A DNA stretch of 64,000 nt from Cupriavidus sp. 2SB (lineage in GTDB: Bacteria; Pseudomonadota; Gammaproteobacteria; Burkholderiales; Burkholderiaceae): positions 1-64,000 of the forward strand of contig NZ_SCMX01000003.1 of NCBI RefSeq assembly GCF_005503625.1, written 5' to 3'. Each line of letters starts with the position of its first letter. The stretch's first letter is position 1. Position numbers and translations under genes: made by a program. Positions 19,063 through 27,914 of the stretch are shown piece after piece. Under the pieces are notes generated by a model. It was not told the DNA's origin. It saw only the letters and a list, made by a program, of their open reading frames with translations, and ran no database searches.

Positions 19063-20313
19063 ATGCAAACCACCCTGGCCGAATTCCTGCGCAACACGCC
19101 CGAGGGCGAAGAAGCCAAATCGATCGTCGGCAAATGCGTGCACTGCGGTTTCTGCACGGCCACCTGCCCCACCTACCAGTTGCTGGGCGACGAGCTGGAC
19201 GGCCCGCGCGGCCGCATCTACCTGATGAAGCAGGTGCTCGAAGGCAATCCGGTGACCGAAAGCACGCGGCTGCACCTGGACCGCTGCCTGACCTGCCGCA
19301 ATTGCGAATCGACCTGCCCTTCTGGCGTGACGTATGGCCGGCTGGTCGATATCGGCCGGCAGATCGTCGACGAGCGGCTGGAAGCCCAGGGTGTACAGCG
19401 TCCGCTGGGGCAGCGCGTGATGCGCTGGGCGTTGCGTGAAGGGCTGACGCGTCCGGCGCTGTTCGGCCCGGCGCTGAAGCTAGGGCAGCTGGTTCGTCCG
19501 ATGCTGCCGCAGACCCTGCGCAACAAGGTGCCGGCGCATCCCACGGCACCCGGCACGTGGCCGCGCAACATCCACGCACGCAAGATGTTGTTGCTCGACG
19601 GTTGCGTGCAACCCGCGATGTCGCCCAACATCAATGCCGCCACGGCACGCGTGTTCGACAAGCTCGGCGTGGAATTGATCGTCGCGCCCCAGGCCGGCTG
19701 CTGTGGCGCAATCCGCTTCCACACGGGCGACCATCCGGGCGGCCTCGACAATATGCGCGCCAACATCGACGCATGGTGGCCGCAGATCGAAGCCGGCGCC
19801 GAGGCCATCGTCATGACGGCATCGGGCTGCGGTGCGATGGTCAAGGATTACGGCCACCTGCTGCGCGACGATCCCCAATACGCCGAGCGCGCTGCACGCG
19901 TATCGGCGCTGACGCGTGACCTTTCCGAACTGCTGCCAGCCTTCACCGACGACCTGCACAAGCTCGCCGGCGCCGTCCCGCGCGATGGCCGACGCGTGGC
20001 CTGGCATCCGCCCTGCACGCTGCAGCACGGCCAGCAGATCCGCGGCAACGTGGAAGCCCTGCTGACGCGCCTCGGCGTGGACGTGCGCCTTTGCGCCGAC
20101 AGCCACCTGTGCTGCGGCTCGGCCGGTACGTACTCGGTGCTGCAACCGGAACTGTCGTACAAGCTGCGCGATGACAAGCTGGCCAAGCTGCAGGCCACGG
20201 CGCCGGAATCGATCGTCACGGCGAACATTGGTTGCATCACGCACTTGCAGAGCGGGACGGAAACGCCGGTGATGCACTGGGTGGAATTGGTGGATCGGAT
20301 GGTGACTGTGTGA
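19063..20313 (+). CDS. glcF: Glycolate oxidase iron-sulfur subunit GlcF
   Basis: GlcF carries electrons from the GlcD/GlcE flavins to the membrane quinone pool. The 416-residue product has two ferredoxin-type 4Fe-4S motifs near the N-terminus, CVHCGFCTATCP and CLTCRNCESTCP. Two cysteine-rich CCG domains follow, with CCGAIRFH and CCGSAGTYS, as in GlcF and heterodisulfide-reductase-like proteins. It ends the glcD-channel-glcE-glcF run and is followed eleven bases later by a perfect 44-bp palindrome that may end or stabilise the transcript. Confidence 0.96.
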   Translation: MQTTLAEFLRNTPEGEEAKSIVGKCVHCGFCTATCPTYQLLGDELDGPRGRIYLMKQVLEGNPVTESTRLHLDRCLTCRNCESTCPSGVTYGRLVDIGRQIVDERLEAQGVQRPLGQRVMRWALREGLTRPALFGPALKLGQLVRPMLPQTLRNKVPAHPTAPGTWPRNIHARKMLLLDGCVQPAMSPNINAATARVFDKLGVELIVAPQAGCCGAIRFHTGDHPGGLDNMRANIDAWWPQIEAGAEAIVMTASGCGAMVKDYGHLLRDDPQYAERAARVSALTRDLSELLPAFTDDLHKLAGAVPRDGRRVAWHPPCTLQHGQQIRGNVEALLTRLGVDVRLCADSHLCCGSAGTYSVLQPELSYKLRDDKLAKLQATAPESIVTANIGCITHLQSGTETPVMHWVELVDRMVTV

Positions 20314-20323
20314 TTTTCCCTCT

Positions 20324-20367
20324 GGTTTTGCTCCCCTCTCCCGCGCGCGGGAGAGGGGAGCAAAACC
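20324..20367. repeat. Perfect 44-bp palindrome (REP-like) after glcF
   Basis: Each half is 22 bases and the match is exact, centred on ccgcgcgcgg. The core is the same cccctctcccgc element as in the other intergenic palindromes, extended outward by ggttttgct and its complement. It would form the strongest hairpin of the family here. It lies between glcF and the LrgA-type gene, both on the plus strand. Confidence 0.9.
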
Positions 20368-20455
20368 GTGGGAGACGGGACACCTCATCGGCACCTTGCA
20401 CGCATCTTGTACGGGAGTACCATGTCGGCAATTTTGGAAATCCCAAGTTGCCCCC

Positions 20456-20833
20456 ATGCTTCAGACGTTTGCCATTCTGCTGGTCTTTCAGACCGTGGGA
20501 GAGGTGATCAGCTACGCGCTGCGCCTGCCCGTTCCTGGCCCCGTGATCGGGATGTTGCTGCTGTTCGGCTGGCTGGTGTTCGACAACCGGCTGTTGCCCG
20601 TGATCCAGGGTTCGGCCAATGAACTGCTGAAGCACCTGTCCCTGCTGTTCGTGCCTGCCGGTGTCGGCATCATGGTGCACGCCAACCGTATCAGCAGCGA
20701 ATGGATGCCGATCATCATCGCGCTCGTTGTCTCCACCTGGGTGGCGATCGCGGTTACCGCGCTGGTCACGCGCGCGCTGATGCGCAAGCCGCCTGCCACC
20801 CCAACTGTGCCCAACGAGGGAGCGCAGCCATGA
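20456..20833 (+). CDS. CidA/LrgA family membrane protein
   Basis: This 125-residue protein consists mainly of four hydrophobic helices. It has the family's LPVPGPVIGMLLL and LLFVPAGVGIMVH motifs. LrgA/CidA proteins are holin-like inner-membrane proteins, linked in various bacteria to murein hydrolase control, cell lysis or export of small organic acids. The ATG at 20456 gives the normal N-terminus (MLQTFAILLVFQ); the frame is open upstream. The stop codon overlaps the start of the LrgB-type gene (ATGATG), so the pair is translationally coupled. Its place after glycolate oxidase genes hints at organic acid transport, which is only an inference. Confidence 0.9.
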   Translation: MLQTFAILLVFQTVGEVISYALRLPVPGPVIGMLLLFGWLVFDNRLLPVIQGSANELLKHLSLLFVPAGVGIMVHANRISSEWMPIIIALVVSTWVAIAVTALVTRALMRKPPATPTVPNEGAQP

Positions 20834-21555
20834 TGTCTCCGCGCCTCAACGAAATCTGGGTCTATCTGGCAGCAAGCCCGCTGATCGGGCTGACCGCCAC
20901 GCTGATCGCCTACGTCTTCGCGTTCCGCATCTATGAGCGCGCGCGATTCTCGCCACTGGCCAACCCCGTGATGATCTCGGTGGCACTGCTCGTCACCGTG
21001 CTGACCGTAACTGGCACGCCGTACAAGACGTATTTCGATGGCGCGCAGTTCGTCCACTTCCTGCTTGGACCCGCTACCGTTGCGCTGGCGGTGCCGCTCT
21101 ATACCCAGTTGCCGAAGCTGCGCAGCAACGTGCTGCCGCTGTTGATCGGGCTGGTGGCGGGTTCGTTGGCGGCTGTCGTGTCGGCGGTGGGCGTGGCATA
21201 TGCGCTGGGCGCGTCGCCAGAGGTCGTGCGATCGCTGGCGCCGAAGTCGGTGACGATTCCGATCGCCATGGGTGTGTCGGAGAAGATCGGCGGACTGCCT
21301 TCGCTGACCGCTGTGCTGGTGATGGCCACCGGCATCATCGGCGCGATCAGTGCCACGGGGTTGCTGAACCTGCTGCGCGTGCGCGACTACACAGTACGCG
21401 GCTTCGCCACGGGCGTGGCCGCGCATGGCATCGGCACGGCCCGCGCCTTCCAGGTCAGCCAGGAGGCCGGCGCGTTTGCCGCCCTCGGCATGGGACTCAA
21501 CGGCGTGCTGACGGCCATCCTCGTTCCCGTGCTGGCCACCTTCATGCCGCGCTGA
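20830..21555 (+). CDS. LrgB/CidB family membrane protein
   Basis: The 241-residue product is highly hydrophobic, with several predicted membrane helices. It carries LrgB-family motifs including LLGPATVALAVPLY and GVAAHGIGTARAF. It starts at an ATG overlapping the end of the LrgA-type gene; a second ATG follows directly. LrgA and LrgB act together, and a plant LrgAB-like fusion protein (PLGG1) is a chloroplast glycolate/glycerate transporter. With glcDEF directly upstream, a role in glycolate movement is worth testing but unproven. The gene ends 14 bases from the convergent glutathione peroxidase gene. Confidence 0.92.
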   Translation: MMSPRLNEIWVYLAASPLIGLTATLIAYVFAFRIYERARFSPLANPVMISVALLVTVLTVTGTPYKTYFDGAQFVHFLLGPATVALAVPLYTQLPKLRSNVLPLLIGLVAGSLAAVVSAVGVAYALGASPEVVRSLAPKSVTIPIAMGVSEKIGGLPSLTAVLVMATGIIGAISATGLLNLLRVRDYTVRGFATGVAAHGIGTARAFQVSQEAGAFAALGMGLNGVLTAILVPVLATFMPR

Positions 21556-21569
21556 TTCTCACCGTTCGA

Positions 21570-22067
21570 TCAGACGCCCGGGTCCGCGAGCAGCGATTCG
21601 ATGTCGCCGCGAATCTCGTCGGGCTTCGTCGTTGGCGCGTAGCGCTTGAAGACCGTGCCGTCGCGGCGCAGCAGGAACTTGGTGAAGTTCCACTTGATGG
21701 CCTGCGTGCCGAGCAGGCCGGGCTTCTCGGCAGTCAGCCACTTGTAGAGCGGATGGGCGTCGCTTCCATTCACGTCGATCTTTCCGAACATCGGGAACGT
21801 GACGTGGAAACGCGACTCGCAGAACGCGCCGATCTGCTCCGCATCGCCCGGCTCCTGCTTGCCGAACTGGTTGCACGGAAAGCCCAGCACATCGAAACCC
21901 TTCGTCTGATACGTATCCTGCAACGTCTGTAGGCCCGCATACTGCGGCGTGAAACCGCACTCGCTGGCCGTGTTGACGATCAGCAGCACCTTGCCGCGAA
22001 AATCGTCGAGCGGCACTGGCTTGCCCGACAGCGAACTGGCTTCGAATTCGTAGACATTGGCCATCAT
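21570..22067 (-). CDS. Glutathione peroxidase family protein (thiol peroxidase)
   Basis: The 165-residue protein belongs to the GPx/BtuE family, which reduces hydrogen peroxide and organic hydroperoxides with thioredoxin or glutathione. The peroxidatic cysteine is residue 37 in NTASECGFTPQY. The family segments FPCNQFGKQEPG and IKWNFTKFLL hold the Gln and the Trp-Asn of the active site. It is a non-seleno, monomer-length form with no signal peptide. Two ATGs are adjacent at the start. It follows pilU on the same strand across a stable hairpin. Confidence 0.93.
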   Translation of the reverse strand: MMANVYEFEASSLSGKPVPLDDFRGKVLLIVNTASECGFTPQYAGLQTLQDTYQTKGFDVLGFPCNQFGKQEPGDAEQIGAFCESRFHVTFPMFGKIDVNGSDAHPLYKWLTAEKPGLLGTQAIKWNFTKFLLRRDGTVFKRYAPTTKPDEIRGDIESLLADPGV

Positions 22068-22086
22068 GGGCTCCTCGGAATGTGAA

Positions 22087-22121
22087 ACGGGTCAGGCCGA
22101 AGAATACTCCGCCTGACCCGT
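22087..22121 (-). terminator. Hairpin between pilU and the glutathione peroxidase gene
   Basis: A perfect 11-bp stem (acgggtcaggc with its complement) encloses a 13-base loop, 38 bases after the pilU stop. On the minus strand it is followed by tttcacatt, so the T-run is short. It is a probable but weak terminator for pilU. Confidence 0.5.
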
Positions 22122-22159
22122 CCAGGGTGAAGGGTGAAGCTTGAACGCTGCCGTACTGG

Positions 22160-23305
22160 TCAGATAACGTTCAGATGCTCCGTACCTGCACCGAGATCGG
22201 TATCGCGATGGCGCGCACTGTGCAGCTTGATCATCAGTCGCAGGTCATTGAGCGAATCGGCGTTCTTGAGCGCATCCTCGTACGTGATCTTCTCAGCCTC
22301 GTAGAGCTCGAAGAGCGCCTGATCGAACGAGATCATGCCCTGCTCGCGGGATTTCTTGATCACCTCCTTGAGCTCGGCAATCTCGCCCTTGAAGATCAGG
22401 TCGGCCACCAGCGGCGTGCCGATCATGATTTCCACGGCCGGCACCCGGCCCTTGCGACCCGCGCGCGGCAGCAGGCGCTGCGAGATCATCGCCTTGAGGT
22501 TCAGCGACAGGTCGATCAGCAACTGATGGCGCTTCTCCTCGGGGAAGAAGTTGACGATGCGGTCAATGGCCTGGTTGGCATTGTTCGCGTGCAGCGTAGC
22601 CAGGCACAGGTGGCCCGTTTCGGCATACTGCATTGCGTACTCCATCGTCTCGCGGTCGCGGATTTCGCCGATCAGGATCACGTCGGGCGCCTGACGCAGC
22701 GTATTCTTGAGCGCGATGTGCCACGACTCCGTATCGATACCGACCTCTCGCTGCGTCACGATGCAGTTCTGATGCGCGTGGACGTATTCGATCGGGTCTT
22801 CGATTGTGATGATGTGCCCGTACGAGTGCGCATTGCGGTGGTCGAGCATCGCCGCCAGTGAAGTGGACTTGCCCGAACCCGTTGCCCCCGTCACGATCAC
22901 AAGGCCGCGCTTGGACATCACGATGTCCTGCAGCGACTTCGGCAGGTCCAGATCGTCCACGGACGGGATCTGCGTGTTGATCGTCCGCACCACCATGCCG
23001 GCCCGGCCCTGCTGGATGAACGCCGACACACGGAAGCGGCCCGCATTGGGCGCCGTGATCGCGAAATTGCACTCGCGCGACTCTTCGAACTCCCTCACCT
23101 GCCGCTCGTTCATGATCGAGCGCACCAGGCCCAGCGCCTGCGTCGGATTCAGCGGCTGCTGCGAGACCGGCGTGATCTTGCCATCCACCTTGATGGCCGG
23201 CGGGAATTCGGAGGTGATGAACAGGTCCGAGCCGCGGTTGTTCACCATCAGCTCAAGCAAGTCGTTGATGTACTTCGATGCAGATTCGCGGTCGAGCATA
23301 GTCAC
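22160..23305 (-). CDS. pilU: Type IV pilus ATPase PilU
   Basis: PilU is a PilT-paralogous hexameric ATPase that assists pilus retraction. The 381-residue product has the Walker A loop GATGSGKST, the Asp box around IITIEDPIEYVH, the Walker B GEIRDRETM and the His box HLCLATLHANNANQ. It is longer than PilT at the C-terminus, typical of PilU. It lies 126 bases downstream of pilT on the same strand. The other pilus genes are outside the window. Confidence 0.95.
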   Translation of the reverse strand: MTMLDRESASKYINDLLELMVNNRGSDLFITSEFPPAIKVDGKITPVSQQPLNPTQALGLVRSIMNERQVREFEESRECNFAITAPNAGRFRVSAFIQQGRAGMVVRTINTQIPSVDDLDLPKSLQDIVMSKRGLVIVTGATGSGKSTSLAAMLDHRNAHSYGHIITIEDPIEYVHAHQNCIVTQREVGIDTESWHIALKNTLRQAPDVILIGEIRDRETMEYAMQYAETGHLCLATLHANNANQAIDRIVNFFPEEKRHQLLIDLSLNLKAMISQRLLPRAGRKGRVPAVEIMIGTPLVADLIFKGEIAELKEVIKKSREQGMISFDQALFELYEAEKITYEDALKNADSLNDLRLMIKLHSARHRDTDLGAGTEHLNVI

Positions 23306-23431
23306 TCCGTTTCACTTGGAAACTGGTTCAGGAGGGAGCGTAGCGGTTCTGACCAGGCGCGCGGCCGCAGACAGTACAAACAGTACGGCAAGGCCGCGCA
23401 ACGACGCCAGAATCCTCCTGAAGCAGTTTCC

Positions 23432-24475
23432 TCAGCCCATGAAGGCGTCGGGGTTTTTGGCAATCGCCCGCGCATCGTTGTAGTTGATCGACCCGCGCTT
23501 GATCAGGTCACTCAGGCCCTGGTCCAGCGTCTGCATGCCCATGCCGCTGGAGGTCTGCATCATCGAGTACATCTGCGCGATCTTGTTCTCGCGGATGAGG
23601 TGTCGGATGGCCGGCGTGGCGATCATGATCTCGTGCGCGGCAATCCGGCCGTTGCCATCGCGCGTCTTGAGCAGCGTCTGCGAAATCACCGCTTCGAGCG
23701 ATTCCGACAGCATGGTGCGGACCATGTCCTTTTCTTCGGGCGGGAACACGTCCACCACCCGGTCGATCGTCTTGGCAGCGGAACTGGTGTGCAGCGTGGC
23801 AAAGACCAGGTGGCCCGTTTCGGCCGCGGTCAGTGCCAGCCGGATGGTTTCCAGATCGCGCAATTCACCCACCAGGATCACGTCCGGGTCTTCACGCAGT
23901 GCCGAGCGCAGTGCGTTGGCAAACGAGTGCGTGTGCGGACCCAGTTCGCGCTGGTTGATCAGGCTCTTCTTGGACTCGTGCACGAATTCGATCGGGTCCT
24001 CGACCGTGAGGATGTGGCCCATGTCGCTATCGTTGCGGTGATCCACCATTGCGGCCAGCGTGGTGGACTTTCCCGAGCCCGTAGGTCCGGTCACCAGCAC
24101 CAGCCCGCGCGGCTTCATGCAGAGATCCGCGAACACCGCCGGTGCCCGGAGATCGTCGAGCGTGAGTACCTTCGACGGAATCGTCCGGAACACGGCGGCG
24201 GCGCCGCGCTGCGTGGTGTAGGCATTGACCCGGAAGCGGGACAGGCCAGAGATCTCGAACGAGAAGTCGATTTCCAGCCGTTCCTCGTACATCTTGCGCT
24301 GCACGTCGCTCATGATGTCGTACACCATGGCGTGCACATCCTTGTGCGTCATGGCTGCGACATTGATGCGGCGCATATCGCCGTGAATCCGCACCATCGG
24401 CGGCATGTCAGCCGAGAGGTGAAGATCGGAAGCCTTGTTCTTGACCGCGAAGGCCAGAAGCTGTGCGATGTCCAT
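23432..24475 (-). CDS. pilT: Type IV pilus twitching motility ATPase PilT
   Basis: PilT is the cytoplasmic hexameric motor that drives pilus retraction and twitching motility. The 347-residue protein starts MDIAQLLAFAVKNKASDLHL, exactly as expected. It has a Walker A loop GPTGSGKST at about 130-138, an Asp box ILTVEDPIEFVH, Walker B LVGELRDLETI and the His box HLVFATLHTSSAAKTI. The late AIRHLIRENKIAQ segment matches the AIRNLIRE motif essential for retraction in other PilT proteins. It is divergent from yggS, a neighbour arrangement common in proteobacteria. Confidence 0.98.
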   Translation of the reverse strand: MDIAQLLAFAVKNKASDLHLSADMPPMVRIHGDMRRINVAAMTHKDVHAMVYDIMSDVQRKMYEERLEIDFSFEISGLSRFRVNAYTTQRGAAAVFRTIPSKVLTLDDLRAPAVFADLCMKPRGLVLVTGPTGSGKSTTLAAMVDHRNDSDMGHILTVEDPIEFVHESKKSLINQRELGPHTHSFANALRSALREDPDVILVGELRDLETIRLALTAAETGHLVFATLHTSSAAKTIDRVVDVFPPEEKDMVRTMLSESLEAVISQTLLKTRDGNGRIAAHEIMIATPAIRHLIRENKIAQMYSMMQTSSGMGMQTLDQGLSDLIKRGSINYNDARAIAKNPDAFMG

Positions 24476-24541
24476 CTATAATGACCCCACCCTAAAAACC
24501 CGCTTATTGTTTTACTTCTTGATATATATGTTCGCCGGATT

Positions 24542-25231
24542 ATGTCTGTAATCGCCGCCAACTTGCAAGCCGTGGAAAGTGACATCGCGGCGGCTGCACA
24601 ACAGGCGGGAAGACCCGCTTCGGAGGTCGCCTTGCTGGCCGTTTCCAAGACCGTTCCGGTGGCCAGGATCCGCGAGGCATATGAGGCCGGACAGCGCGCG
24701 TTCGGCGAAAACTATGTACAGGAAGGCGTGGAAAAGATCGGGGCGCTGGACGATCTGCGCGGCGGCATTGTCTGGCATTTCATCGGACCGTTGCAAAGCA
24801 ACAAGACCCGCGTGGTGGCCGAGCAGTTCGACTGGGTACATGCCATCGACCGGCTGAAGATTGCCGAGCGGCTCTCCGCCCAGCGGCCGGCCGGCCTGGC
24901 ACCGCTGCAGGTCTGCATCCAGGTGAATATCAGCGGTGAAGACACCAAGAGCGGCGTGGCGCCCGATGAAGTGCCTGCGCTGGCCCAGGCCATCGCAGCC
25001 TTGCCGAATCTCCAACTGCGTGGGCTGATGGCAATTCCGGCGCAGGCGAACGATCCGGTGGCACAGCGCCGGCCGTTTGCCGATTTGCGCAGGTTGCTTG
25101 ATCAACTACGCCAATCCGGGCTAAACGTGGACACGCTCTCGATGGGCATGTCTGCAGACATGGACGCGGCCATTGCCGAAGGCGCCACGCTCGTGCGCAT
25201 CGGTACCGCGATTTTCGGCGCGCGGGGCTGA
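24542..25231 (+). CDS. yggS: PLP homeostasis protein YggS (YBL036C family)
   Basis: YggS-family proteins bind pyridoxal phosphate and help balance PLP and amino-acid pools; they have no established catalytic activity. The 229-residue product has the PLP-lysine region LLAVSKTVPV near residue 32, AFGENYVQE, WHFIGPLQSNK and the C-terminal LSMGMSADMDAAI with the phosphate-binding segment. It is divergent from pilT and followed by proC, as in many proteobacteria. Confidence 0.95.
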   Translation: MSVIAANLQAVESDIAAAAQQAGRPASEVALLAVSKTVPVARIREAYEAGQRAFGENYVQEGVEKIGALDDLRGGIVWHFIGPLQSNKTRVVAEQFDWVHAIDRLKIAERLSAQRPAGLAPLQVCIQVNISGEDTKSGVAPDEVPALAQAIAALPNLQLRGLMAIPAQANDPVAQRRPFADLRRLLDQLRQSGLNVDTLSMGMSADMDAAIAEGATLVRIGTAIFGARG

Positions 25232-25324
25232 CTGCCCCAACGGGTCCGCGCCGGCCCCCGAACCCATGACAAGAACGCCAGCCGATCCAGCCAATGGCGG
25301 CGCGCTGGCAGACCAGGAACTTTG

Positions 25325-26146
25325 ATGCTCGATTCCCTCACCTTTGGCTTCCTTGGCGGCGGCAACATGGCCTCCGCGCTGATTGGCGGCCTGGTGGCCC
25401 GTGGCGTACCCGCCGGTTCGATCCGCGTGGTCGACCCCTCCGAAGACGCCCGCAAACGTCTGGCACAGGCGCCGGGCGTCCATGCACTGGCCGCTCCGGA
25501 CGCCGCATTCGGCGCCAGCGACGTCATCGTGCTGGCCGTCAAGCCGCAGCAGTTCCGCGACGCCCTGGCTCCGCTGGAAGCCCTGCTGGGCGACAGCCTG
25601 ATCATCAGCGTGGCGGCTGGCATCCGCCTGCAGGACATGGCCCGCTGGCTCGGCCGTACCCGTCTGGTGCGTGCCATGCCGAATACCCCGGCGCTGGCCG
25701 GCATGGGCATGACCGGACTGGCGGCCGCCCCGGGGCTGTCCGAGGCCGACCGCGCCGTCGCAAGCGCCGTGGCCGAAGCCGTGGGCCAGTGTGTCTGGGT
25801 CGACAACGACGACCAGATCGACGCCGTCACCGCCATCTCCGGCAGCGGCCCGGCCTACGTGTTCTATTTCGTGGAAGCGATGGAACGCGCCGCCATGGAA
25901 ATGGGACTCTCCGCCGAACAGGGCCGCCAGCTTGCGGTGGAAACCTTCCGCGGCGCAGCGGCGCTGGCCGCCGAGTCGCCCGAGCCCGTGTCGCTGCTGC
26001 GCGAGCGCGTGACATCGAAGGGCGGCACGACCTACGCGGCGCTGACGGCGATGGACGCGAGCGGGATGAAGGAAGCGTTTGTGAAGGCGATGCACGCGGC
26101 TGCGGAGCGCGGCCGGGAGATGGGGGCGGAATTCGGGAAGGATTGA
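25325..26146 (+). CDS. proC: Pyrroline-5-carboxylate reductase
   Basis: ProC performs the last step of proline synthesis, reducing pyrroline-5-carboxylate with NAD(P)H. The 273-residue protein begins with a Rossmann motif, FGFLGGGNMASAL. It contains AVKPQQ, MPNTPA and the C-terminal signature VTSKGGTTYAAL in the dimerisation domain. A TTG codon lies directly before the ATG at 25325, which I take as the start. proA, acting earlier in the pathway, is at 58.6-59.9 kb. REP-like palindromes follow the stop codon. Confidence 0.97.
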   Translation: MLDSLTFGFLGGGNMASALIGGLVARGVPAGSIRVVDPSEDARKRLAQAPGVHALAAPDAAFGASDVIVLAVKPQQFRDALAPLEALLGDSLIISVAAGIRLQDMARWLGRTRLVRAMPNTPALAGMGMTGLAAAPGLSEADRAVASAVAEAVGQCVWVDNDDQIDAVTAISGSGPAYVFYFVEAMERAAMEMGLSAEQGRQLAVETFRGAAALAAESPEPVSLLRERVTSKGGTTYAALTAMDASGMKEAFVKAMHAAAERGREMGAEFGKD

Positions 26147-26170
26147 GGGGTAGTCCACTCCGCTTGTTAC

Positions 26171-26222
26171 TCCCCTCTCCCGCTTCCATTCTTTCTCCCC
26201 TCTCCCGCTTGCGGGAGAGGGG
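26171..26222. repeat. REP-like palindrome with extra half-arm after proC
   Basis: A lone left arm (tcccctctcccgc, 26171-26183) is followed by a complete 12-bp hairpin (26197-26222) with a two-base loop. A G-rich tail (cgggggtgaggg) follows. The set lies between convergent proC and ubiA. Confidence 0.8.
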
Positions 26223-26292
26223 CGGGGGTGAGGGTTGGCCTGTGGTGAACGGAAGCGTTTGTCACGGGCGACACGCTTGCCCTCACCCCCAA

Positions 26293-26315
26293 CCCCTCTC
26301 CCTGAGGGAGAGGGG
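26293..26315. repeat. REP-like palindrome, inverted copy before ubiA
   Basis: A 10-bp stem (cccctctccc / gggagagggg) with a tga loop. Upstream, ccctcacccccaa mirrors the G-rich tail of the copy at 26197-26222, so the two elements face each other as an inverted pair about 70 bases apart, like paired REP units (BIME-type). Confidence 0.75.
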
Positions 26316-26347
26316 AGCAAACTCAGCGGAGTTTAGGGGCTTTGCGC

Positions 26348-27232
26348 TTACCTCATCCAATACGCCCCAAACGTCCCAGCAAACACACAGGCCCCCAGCC
26401 AGTTGTTATGCCGGAACGCCGCGAAGCATTTCATCCGGTCGCGCTCGCGGATCAGGGTGTAGTGATAGCCAGCGAGAACCGCCGCAGCCGCCAGCCCCGC
26501 GAAGTACGGCCAGCCCAGTTCCAGCAGCAGTCCAGCCCAAGCCATCAGGCCCAGGAACACCGCGTAGCAGATCATGATCGCGGCCACGTCAAAGCGTCCG
26601 AACGTAATGGCCGAAGTCTTCATGCCGAGCAGCAGGTCGTCATCGCGATCGACCATCGCGTAAGCGGTGTCGTAGGCCACGGCCCAGAACACATTGGCTG
26701 CCAGCATCAGCCAGGCCACAAAAGGCACCTGGCCCTGGATAGCCGCGAACGCCATCGGGATACCGAAGCCGAACGCGATGCCCAGATAAGCCTGCGGGAT
26801 GGCGAAGAAACGTTTGAAGAAGGGATAGGTGCCGGCCAGCACTGCCGCCACCACGGCCAGCCACTTGGTCAGCCCGTTCAGCGGCAGGATCAGCAGGAAC
26901 GACACCACGGTGAGCACGCCCGCCACCATCAGGGCTTCCCAACTCGCGATCAGGCCGGCGGTCAGCGGTCGTTCCTTCGTGCGCTTCACATGGCGGTCGA
27001 AATCGCGGTCTGCCCAGTCGTTCATTGCGCAACCCGCCGAGCGCATCAGGAACGTACCGACGAAGAAAATCCAGAACATCTGCCACGAAGGCGGCCCCCC
27101 ATCGGCCATCCAAAGCGCCCACAGCGTGGGCCAGAGCAGCAGAAGCGTGCCGATGGGCTTGTCGATGCGCACCAGCCGCGCGTAAAGCGCGAGGCGGCTC
27201 GGGTGTCGGGGGGCGGCAGAGGGTTGGGACAT
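26348..27232 (-). CDS. ubiA: 4-hydroxybenzoate octaprenyltransferase
   Basis: UbiA is an inner-membrane prenyltransferase that attaches the polyprenyl tail to 4-hydroxybenzoate in ubiquinone synthesis. The 294-residue product has multiple hydrophobic helices and the first Asp-rich motif [20 protein letters not shown] near residues 80-100. A second Asp motif, [13 protein letters not shown], lies further on. The frame is open further upstream, but the ATG at 27232 precedes the conserved [15 protein letters not shown] region. A strong terminator isolates it from dps. UbiC is not nearby. Confidence 0.95.
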   Translation of the reverse strand: MSQPSAAPRHPSRLALYARLVRIDKPIGTLLLLWPTLWALWMADGGPPSWQMFWIFFVGTFLMRSAGCAMNDWADRDFDRHVKRTKERPLTAGLIASWEALMVAGVLTVVSFLLILPLNGLTKWLAVVAAVLAGTYPFFKRFFAIPQAYLGIAFGFGIPMAFAAIQGQVPFVAWLMLAANVFWAVAYDTAYAMVDRDDDLLLGMKTSAITFGRFDVAAIMICYAVFLGLMAWAGLLLELGWPYFAGLAAAAVLAGYHYTLIRERDRMKCFAAFRHNNWLGACVFAGTFGAYWMR

Positions 27233-27260
27233 GGCGGACTTCGTAGCAATCTGTAAAGCA

Positions 27261-27293
27261 AAAACGCGCCCCGGCATGGTTTGCCGGGGCGCG
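27261..27293 (-). terminator. Intrinsic terminator of dps
   Basis: A perfect 12-bp GC-rich stem (cgcgccccggca and its complement) with a five-base loop is followed on the minus strand by a T-run. It begins about 36 bases after the dps stop codon and precedes the ubiA start. Confidence 0.9.
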
Positions 27294-27328
27294 TCGTACC
27301 GGATCAACCGGTCACTGGCCGATGAGGA

Positions 27329-27814
27329 TCAGGCCAGCAGCGAGCGCAGCATCCACGCGGTCTTCTCGTGCGTCTGCATGCGCTGGGTCAGCAGGTCGGC
27401 CGACGGCTCGTCGCCAGCAGCATCGATAGCCGGGAACAGCGAGCGCGCGGTGCGCACCACGGCTTCCTGGCCCTCCACGAGCTTGCGGATCATGTCCGTG
27501 GCTTCGGGCACGCCCTCTTCCTCGGCGATCGACGACAGCTTGGCAAACTCGCGATACGTGCCCGGTGCCGGGTAGCCCAGCGCGCGGATACGTTCGGCGA
27601 TGGAGTCGACGGCCAGCGCCAGCTCGGTGTACTGCGTCTCGAACATCGTATGCAGGGTGTTGAACATGGGACCCGTCACGTTCCAGTGGAAGTTGTGGGT
27701 CTTGAGATAGAGGGTGTAGGTGTCAGCCAGCAGCTTGCTGAGCCCTTCCGCGATCTTCTTGCGGTCCTTGTCCGAAATACCAATATTCACGCTCATCTCA
27801 TTCTTCTTTGCCAT
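27329..27814 (-). CDS. dps: Dps-family DNA-binding ferritin-like protein
   Basis: Dps forms a dodecameric shell that oxidises and stores iron with hydrogen peroxide and protects DNA under stress. The 161-residue product has the ferroxidase-site segment [20 protein letters not shown], split between subunits, and a Lys-containing N-terminus. A good ribosome-binding site (ggagctgaaacacc) precedes the ATG. It lies downstream of oxyR and a small membrane-protein gene on the same strand, a sensible context because OxyR activates dps in other bacteria. Confidence 0.96.
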   Translation of the reverse strand: MAKKNEMSVNIGISDKDRKKIAEGLSKLLADTYTLYLKTHNFHWNVTGPMFNTLHTMFETQYTELALAVDSIAERIRALGYPAPGTYREFAKLSSIAEEEGVPEATDMIRKLVEGQEAVVRTARSLFPAIDAAGDEPSADLLTQRMQTHEKTAWMLRSLLA

Positions 27815-27914
27815 GGTGTTTCAGCTCCATTTTTTGTTCAAGCACGAGGATCGGCGTCCGCCGCCGGTTGCGAACATGATGGCGGACAAGACGGCGATCA
27901 TTATCGCACCAGGA

